From assembly GCF_001700315.1 (NCBI RefSeq), contig NZ_MASJ01000042.1, positions 47,643-111,642 on the forward strand: DNA of 64,000 bases, read 5' to 3'. The stretch is from Caryophanon tenue (GTDB lineage Bacteria; Bacillota; Bacilli; Bacillales_A; Planococcaceae). Within the stretch, counting starts at the first letter, position 1. Each line of letters begins with the position of its first letter. Positions 60,660-64,000 of this stretch are shown piece after piece. The notes under the pieces are model-generated. The model searched no databases and had not been told where the DNA came from. It saw nothing but the letters and a program-made list of their open reading frames with translations. A program made the position numbers and the translations under genes.

Positions 60660-61364
60660 TTATGCTTGTTGTGGCTCAGTCAGTGGCTTTACAAAGACGC
60701 TGCTAATTAAAAGGATACTCAGTAAAATCGTGCTCGTAAACAACAGCATTTGTGACAAGCCAGTATAAATAGCGATACCAATCATCGTCCAAGCACAAAC
60801 GAGTGGAAATAATCGGTCGTCAAAGCGAAAACGAATGGTCACGCTAATAAGAGCGGCAACGACTAAAAATACAAATGTCCACACGTTTTGAGACAGAAAC
60901 GCAGACCAATCATAATAAACGACTAAAAAATTTAAATAGAAAAAGCTTAACATGCCAATCCAGCTCACGTATAACGAAAACGTTACTTTCGCTAATGAGG
61001 AGACGCGCTTCCGATGAGATACCCCGTACAGTTTTACAAGGAAGAACAGCAATAAACTAACGCATACAGTAGACGTCATATACAGTTCCATTTGCCAACA
61101 AACGACGAGTAGGAAGTGGAGAAAGCTACTAGCAAAAAACGACCAAATAAAGGAGCGAGGAAAATATAGATTTAAATGGAATGAGCGAATTAGCCATGAA
61201 AGTAAAAGCGCAAATAATGCAATCCATAAATAACTTACATATGTAGCAGGCAAAAACGTTTGCCCGGCATAAGATGGTTCTTTGAAATGATAAAGTGGAA
61301 AGAAAAGTGTAGCACTTGCGAGTAACAAGAAACTACACGCCAATAAAATACGTTGAATGACCAT
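60660..61364 (-). CDS. Multispan membrane protein, distantly TspO/MBR-like
   Basis: A 234-residue protein with about seven hydrophobic helices. The segment 'KVTFSLYVSWIGMLSFFYLNFLVVYYDW' and the following 'NVWTFVFLVVAALISVTIRFRFDDRLFPLVCAWTMIGI' resemble the TspO-related (tryptophan-rich sensory protein-like) family of Firmicutes, though the usual Trp-rich motifs are weak. The function is unknown. The second ATG (61364) is preferred because the GGGGG site is 7 bases upstream of it but only one base from the first. It lies 17 bases after the next upstream gene. Confidence 0.6.
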   Translation of the reverse strand: MVIQRILLACSFLLLASATLFFPLYHFKEPSYAGQTFLPATYVSYLWIALFALLLSWLIRSFHLNLYFPRSFIWSFFASSFLHFLLVVCWQMELYMTSTVCVSLLLFFLVKLYGVSHRKRVSSLAKVTFSLYVSWIGMLSFFYLNFLVVYYDWSAFLSQNVWTFVFLVVAALISVTIRFRFDDRLFPLVCAWTMIGIAIYTGLSQMLLFTSTILLSILLISSVFVKPLTEPQQA

Positions 61365-61381
61365 GCGCATGCCCCCTTTAT

Positions 61382-61717
61382 TTAAAATGTTGTCGGTAAA
61401 TACTCATGTGTGTAGGATTGATGTTGGCGAAGCCAAACGCGAATAATTTGTCGATGTGTCAGTAGTTGTCGCTTCCTTGTTTTGCGTGCATGTGCTTTTT
61501 GCAAGCTTTGTAATAATAGACGAGCTTGTGGCGCGCAAGTTTCAGGTTGTACTAAAATCGTTAGCGAGCGGTCAATATAACCGATTTGTTGTAATTTCGG
61601 CAATAATGACGCAAAAGATTGTGACATTTTATATTGTGCATCATCGGCATCTAATTCAAGGCAGCGATAAAACACGTCTTCAATATCGCGCTCTAATTGT
61701 TCAATTGTAATTGTCAT
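61382..61717 (-). CDS. Uncharacterised small soluble protein, 111 residues
   Basis: A predicted helical protein with an acidic N-terminal half ('EQLERDIEDVFYRCLELDADDAQYKM') and a strongly basic C-terminal half ('QKAHARKTRKRQLLTHRQIIRVWLRQHQ'). It is preceded by GAGGTG and followed closely by the TspO-like gene, so the two are probably co-transcribed. I recognise no family. The basic region could bind nucleic acid, but this is only a charge-based guess. Confidence 0.5.
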   Translation of the reverse strand: MTITIEQLERDIEDVFYRCLELDADDAQYKMSQSFASLLPKLQQIGYIDRSLTILVQPETCAPQARLLLQSLQKAHARKTRKRQLLTHRQIIRVWLRQHQSYTHEYLPTTF

Positions 61718-61833
61718 AAAAAAACACCTCTTCTATACACAGTATAAAATAAAGGAAATCGATATTGCGACTAACTTGCTTCATATTCAAATAGTCGTTC
61801 TCACGGTATAATAAAAAGAAAAGGAGGGGGCGT

Positions 61834-62628
61834 ATGGCGGAAAAACAAATTTTATTATCGCGATTGCTTGAAGTAGTAGAGAGCGAACAAATGATACGTA
61901 CAGTTGTTTTACAGCAAGAAGAAGTGATTGATGAAACAATGGCTACACATGCTTTTTACGTATTGCTTGTTGTAAATGAAACGTTTCAAGCACAAATTTT
62001 TTTCGAGCGTTTACAACGTGTCCTCATGCCAAATATGATGCTTTTTCCACCAGCAAAGCATGAAAGTGCCTATTTATTATTAGCGCAAGACGGGCAACAA
62101 TTACATGTGAAATCATTAACGGAGCAACAAGCACATCAACTTTTAGAATATGAAGAGTATTTACGTGTGCTGATTGATAAAGACCAGTTTTTAGCGTCTA
62201 CAACCTCGCCGTGTATTAGTGCGCCAACAAATGAGCAATTTACGATATGCTGCCAACAGTTTTGGCAAGGGCAACAATTCGCACTTACATCTTTACAGCG
62301 TCAAGAGCATTTGCCCGCTATTTATTATATTGAACATAAAATACGCAAGCCATTTATGACGATGTTACTATGGTCATTAAGCGCACAGCAATCTTTTTCG
62401 TTAACAATGAACCCGACGTATAACGAATTAGAAAGTATTCTGAACGCAGAACAGTACGGGATGTTCGTTGAAACATTTAATTTAGGGACAATAGAATATG
62501 TGCAACATAGTTTGCAGACGATGCGTACATTTTTCCAAGAAGCTACGTTTACCGTAAGTCATACGTGTCATCTCGCTTATCCAGCGGATGAACATGCTTT
62601 TTATAAAAAATTTCCTCATATTAAATAA
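61834..62628 (+). CDS. ANT(6)/AadE-like protein lacking the nucleotidyltransferase motif
   Basis: A 264-residue protein that follows the layout of aminoglycoside 6-adenylyltransferases (Adenyl_transf family): 'MLFPPAKHESAYLLLAQDGQQLHV', 'EEYLRVLIDKDQFL', 'FTICCQQFWQGQQFALTSLQRQE', 'IRKPFMTMLLWSLSAQQSFSL' and a helical end with 'SILNAEQYGMFVETFN'. In real ANT(6) enzymes the N-terminus contains G-S-R ... D-x-D for Mg-ATP; here that region reads 'VVLQQEEVIDETMATHAFYVLLV' and has neither. It is therefore probably a non-catalytic relative. Strong RBS AAAAGGAGGGGG. It ends just before the bioY promoter. Confidence 0.65.
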   Translation: MAEKQILLSRLLEVVESEQMIRTVVLQQEEVIDETMATHAFYVLLVVNETFQAQIFFERLQRVLMPNMMLFPPAKHESAYLLLAQDGQQLHVKSLTEQQAHQLLEYEEYLRVLIDKDQFLASTTSPCISAPTNEQFTICCQQFWQGQQFALTSLQRQEHLPAIYYIEHKIRKPFMTMLLWSLSAQQSFSLTMNPTYNELESILNAEQYGMFVETFNLGTIEYVQHSLQTMRTFFQEATFTVSHTCHLAYPADEHAFYKKFPHIK

Positions 62629-62635
62629 TAGGAGG

Positions 62636-62664
62636 TTGTTTTATTTGTTAACCTATTTTATAAT
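62636..62664 (+). promoter_or_regulatory. Promoter of bioY
   Basis: TTGTTT (62636-62641), a 17-base spacer and a consensus TATAAT (62659-62664). The -10 lies inside the spacer of the BirA operator. Confidence 0.7.
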
Positions 62665-62679
62665 TTGGTTAACAAATAA
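62641..62679. promoter_or_regulatory. BirA operator overlapping the bioY promoter
   Basis: TTATTTGTTAACC (62641-62653) and GGTTAACAAATAA (62667-62679) are perfect 13-base inverted arms, separated by 13 bases. The core TTGTTAACC...GGTTAACAA is the BirA-box type known for Firmicutes. The spacer contains the TATAAT box, so bound holo-BirA would cover the promoter and shut off biotin uptake. The repressor gene birA is at 9597-10583. Confidence 0.85.
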
Positions 62680-62692
62680 AAGAGGTGTGTGT

Positions 62693-63238
62693 ATGAAAAC
62701 GAATGTACGACCATTAATTTATGTTTCTTTTTGTGCGGCGATTATTGCTGTATTAGCTCAAATTATAATTCCGTTGCCACTGGTACCAATTACGGGACAA
62801 ACGTTAGCCATTGGTTTAGTTGTAACGATTTTAGGTAAAAAAATGGGGACACAAGCAGTTGGGTTATACATATTATTAGGTGCAATTGGTTTGCCAGTGT
62901 TTACTGCATTTTCAGGCGGCTTAGGTATTATTTTTGGACCTACAGGTGGGTATATTATTGGGTTTTTACCAACAGCATTAGTGATGGGCGTGTATTTTGA
63001 ACGTTTTGGCTATACATTTACACATGCAGTTGTTGCCAACGTTATCGGCATGTTCGTTACACTAGCATTTGGTGCAGTATGGCTTAAAGTTATTGCAGAT
63101 TTATCGTGGCAAGCAGCTTTATTATCAGGTGTTGTGCCATTTTTAGTGACGGGCGTATTAAAAGCGGTGATGGCTGCTTCAATCGGTTTAGTTGTGAAGC
63201 GTCGTTTACAACAAGCCAATGTATTGCAAGCAGCTTAA
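62693..63238 (+). CDS. bioY: Biotin transporter substrate-binding (S) component BioY
   Basis: A 181-residue membrane protein with six helices. It has the BioY signatures 'PLPLVPITGQTLAIGLVV' (about 25-43), 'GAIGLPVF', 'GLGIIFGPTGGYIIGFLP' and a basic C-terminus. It captures biotin and works with an ECF energy module encoded elsewhere, or alone at low affinity. The ATG at 62693 follows AGAGGTGTG; a longer in-frame start upstream would run through the operator and is rejected. Expression is likely controlled by BirA. Confidence 0.93.
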   Translation: MKTNVRPLIYVSFCAAIIAVLAQIIIPLPLVPITGQTLAIGLVVTILGKKMGTQAVGLYILLGAIGLPVFTAFSGGLGIIFGPTGGYIIGFLPTALVMGVYFERFGYTFTHAVVANVIGMFVTLAFGAVWLKVIADLSWQAALLSGVVPFLVTGVLKAVMAASIGLVVKRRLQQANVLQAA

Positions 63239-63289
63239 AGGAATTAAAGGATTTATTTTGTGTGGAACGGCAGTATTAAAAGAGTAGGA
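63239..63289. other. Short spacer between bioY and repeat R4
   Basis: No gene, terminator or regulatory motif is evident here; bioY transcription probably ends in the hairpin of R4. Confidence 0.4.
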
Positions 63290-63568
63290 AAGAGATTGGG
63301 ACAAAAGGAAATATCCTTCAGCAACGACAACGGCTGAAGGATATTTTTTGCTTTGGGTGCTACTCTACATAGCAGACGCGTTTCGTAGGGATGGCTTGAG
63401 GCAAACACGATGTTCCACTTAAAAGCGCATGCTCCTACGGTACCTCGTCGCAGACAAACATTGCTATTCCTGCTGAAATCGCCGCTTGTGTCGGGACGCA
63501 CGCGCAAATTTTGATTATCTCCATACATGTATTTTCATCAGAAGTAGGGTTTTGTCCCAGTCGCTTTT
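63290..63568. repeat. Full-length intergenic repeat, hairpin type A (copy R4)
   Basis: Bounded by GAGATTGGGACA (63292-63303) and TGTCCCAG (63553-63560). The hairpin AAATATCCTTCAGC (63309-63322) / GCTGAAGGATATTT (63333-63346) is followed by the same ~200 bases as in R3 ('GGTGCTACTC...', '...GGCTTGAGGCAAACACGATG', '...TACCTCGTCGCAG', 'CCTGCTGAA.TCGCCGCTTGTGTCGG'). It lacks the 46-base insertion of R3. A 91-residue frame on the minus strand spans it but matches only other copies of the repeat. Confidence 0.85.
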
Positions 63569-63788
63569 TGCTGTAGATAGATTTTTATCGAATTAAATGA
63601 ATAGTGGTCGATTGGAATTTATTCGCCGGTGTTTCTTATATATAATATATGGGAAGAAACTAGATAGCCGTGTAGCATATTAAAATAATATCTTGAAAAT
63701 TCCTATTAAAATCTTTAAGATAAAAAAGTACGCGTTTGGCGTGATAATAAATTTTCTTAACTTTTTTAAATAATTTTTTGAAAAAGTG
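63569..63788. other. AT-rich region upstream of the rRNA promoter
   Basis: About 220 bases with A/T tracts, especially 63740-63786, which could act as an UP element for the rRNA promoter. No gene is seen. Confidence 0.5.
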
Positions 63789-63789
63789 T

Positions 63790-63818
63790 TGACCTTATTT
63801 GTTAGATGGTATAAGATA
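63790..63818 (+). promoter_or_regulatory. Promoter of the rRNA operon
   Basis: TTGACC (63790-63795), 17 bases, TAAGAT (63813-63818). An alternative -10 is TATAAG (63811-63816) with a 15-base spacer. Confidence 0.6.
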
Positions 63819-63849
63819 GTAAATGTCGCTAAGGTGACTGCAACATGAA

Positions 63850-63980
63850 CCTTGAAAACTGAACAACAAACGTTGATGAAACATAGTCGGTTTAACCGAC
63901 AAAATTATGACATCTTAAATGATGCCAGCAACATCGAGAACTTCGGTTTGAGATGGAAAATTTGAGCTTAACTCAAATTC
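63850..63980 (+). other. 16S rRNA leader with antitermination-like and processing elements
   Basis: The sequence 'CCTTGAAAACTGAACAAC' (about 63852-63869) is the boxA-type leader sequence common before and within Bacillales rRNA operons. A hairpin AATTTGAG / CTCAAATT lies just before the mature 16S end and probably takes part in RNase III processing. Confidence 0.6.
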
Positions 63981-64000
63981 TTTTTGGAGAGTTTGATCCT
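63981..64000 (+). rRNA. rrs: 16S ribosomal RNA, first 20 bases
   Basis: The window ends in 'GGAGAGTTTGATCCT', the universal 16S 5' sequence. The gene is cut by the window edge. The mature end is placed by analogy with B. subtilis and may be off by a few bases. Confidence 0.95.

Noticed and set aside
61834..62628. Active aminoglycoside resistance gene
   Set aside because: The catalytic nucleotide-binding motif of ANT(6) enzymes is absent, so resistance should not be inferred.
63253..63528. 91-residue minus-strand frame, and a related 62-residue frame at 48984-49172
   Set aside because: Both lie within the intergenic repeats R4 and R3. Their similarity to each other reflects the repeat, and neither has a credible RBS.
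1..64000. CRISPR arrays, prophage genes, tRNA genes, toxin-antitoxin pairs
   Set aside because: I looked for regularly spaced direct repeats, phage structural genes, tRNA-like cloverleaf ends and small paired genes, and saw none that could be supported.

Overview
The window is chromosomal DNA from a low-to-moderate GC Gram-positive rod of the order Bacillales. The gene order ypiA-ypiB-ypiF-qcrABC-ypjA ... dapB-mgsA-bshA-cca-birA ... panBCD ... dinG-ypmB-aspB-asnS ... dnaD-nth-ypoC ... ponA-recU-yppE-mrfA-mrfB-gpsB-rnpB ... ypsC-ypvA ... ypwA is the Bacillus subtilis backbone. Two things point to the Caryophanaceae/Planococcaceae side (Solibacillus, Lysinibacillus, Kurthia, Caryophanon) rather than Bacillus proper: genes inserted into that backbone, and a family of intergenic repeats bounded by 'GGCTGGGACA ... 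TGTCCCAGCC'-type ends. The family placement is an inference; no species is claimed.

Layout. 1-3.5 kb: end of a TPR protein, ypiB, ypiF and the menaquinol:cytochrome c reductase operon qcrABC. 3.5-6 kb: ypjA, a YugP-type membrane Zn peptidase and a YitT-family protein. 6-10.6 kb: dapB-mgsA-bshA-cca-birA, without the bshB1 that usually sits between mgsA and bshA. 10.6-14.6 kb: a NagZ lipoprotein on the minus strand, then panBCD. 14.6-17 kb: accessory genes (two unknowns, two tandem pyridoxamine-oxidase-fold proteins). 17-23 kb: dinG, ypmB, aspB, asnS. 23-30 kb: an insertion in the normally tight asnS-dnaD junction, carrying a repeat, a small membrane protein, about 1 kb of apparently non-coding DNA, the quinol oxidase operon qoxABCD and a pRiA4b-ORF3/SEC-C protein. 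30-42.7 kb: dnaD-nth-ypoC, a HAD hydrolase, DUF3137, ponA/recU, yppE-mrfA-mrfB, gpsB and RNase P RNA. 42.7-53.8 kb: a PAS-GGDEF-EAL protein, ypsC, ypvA, an SDR dehydrogenase, a divergent tryptophanase-like enzyme, ypwA and a YunD-like nucleotidase. 54-63.2 kb: a ZIP transporter, cheX, a double dynamin, a sulfurtransferase, small membrane proteins, a degenerate ANT(6)-like protein and bioY. The window ends in the leader and first bases of a 16S rRNA gene.

How the parts connect. Respiration is well represented: bc complex plus aa3-type quinol oxidase. Cofactor supply is another theme: pantothenate genes, the biotin ligase/repressor BirA, and a biotin transporter gene whose promoter lies inside a BirA-type operator, so regulator and target are both in this window. 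DNA repair and chromosome maintenance include DinG, YpvA, Nth, RecU, MrfA and MrfB. Cell-wall growth is covered by PBP1A, GpsB and NagZ.

I found no CRISPR array, prophage, intact insertion sequence, toxin-antitoxin pair or clear new multigene system. The most distinctive material is the structured intergenic repeat family (two full copies, one relative, several hairpin-only copies), the promoter-embedded BirA operator, the ANT(6)-like protein without catalytic motifs, and the tryptophanase-like enzyme with altered active-site residues.
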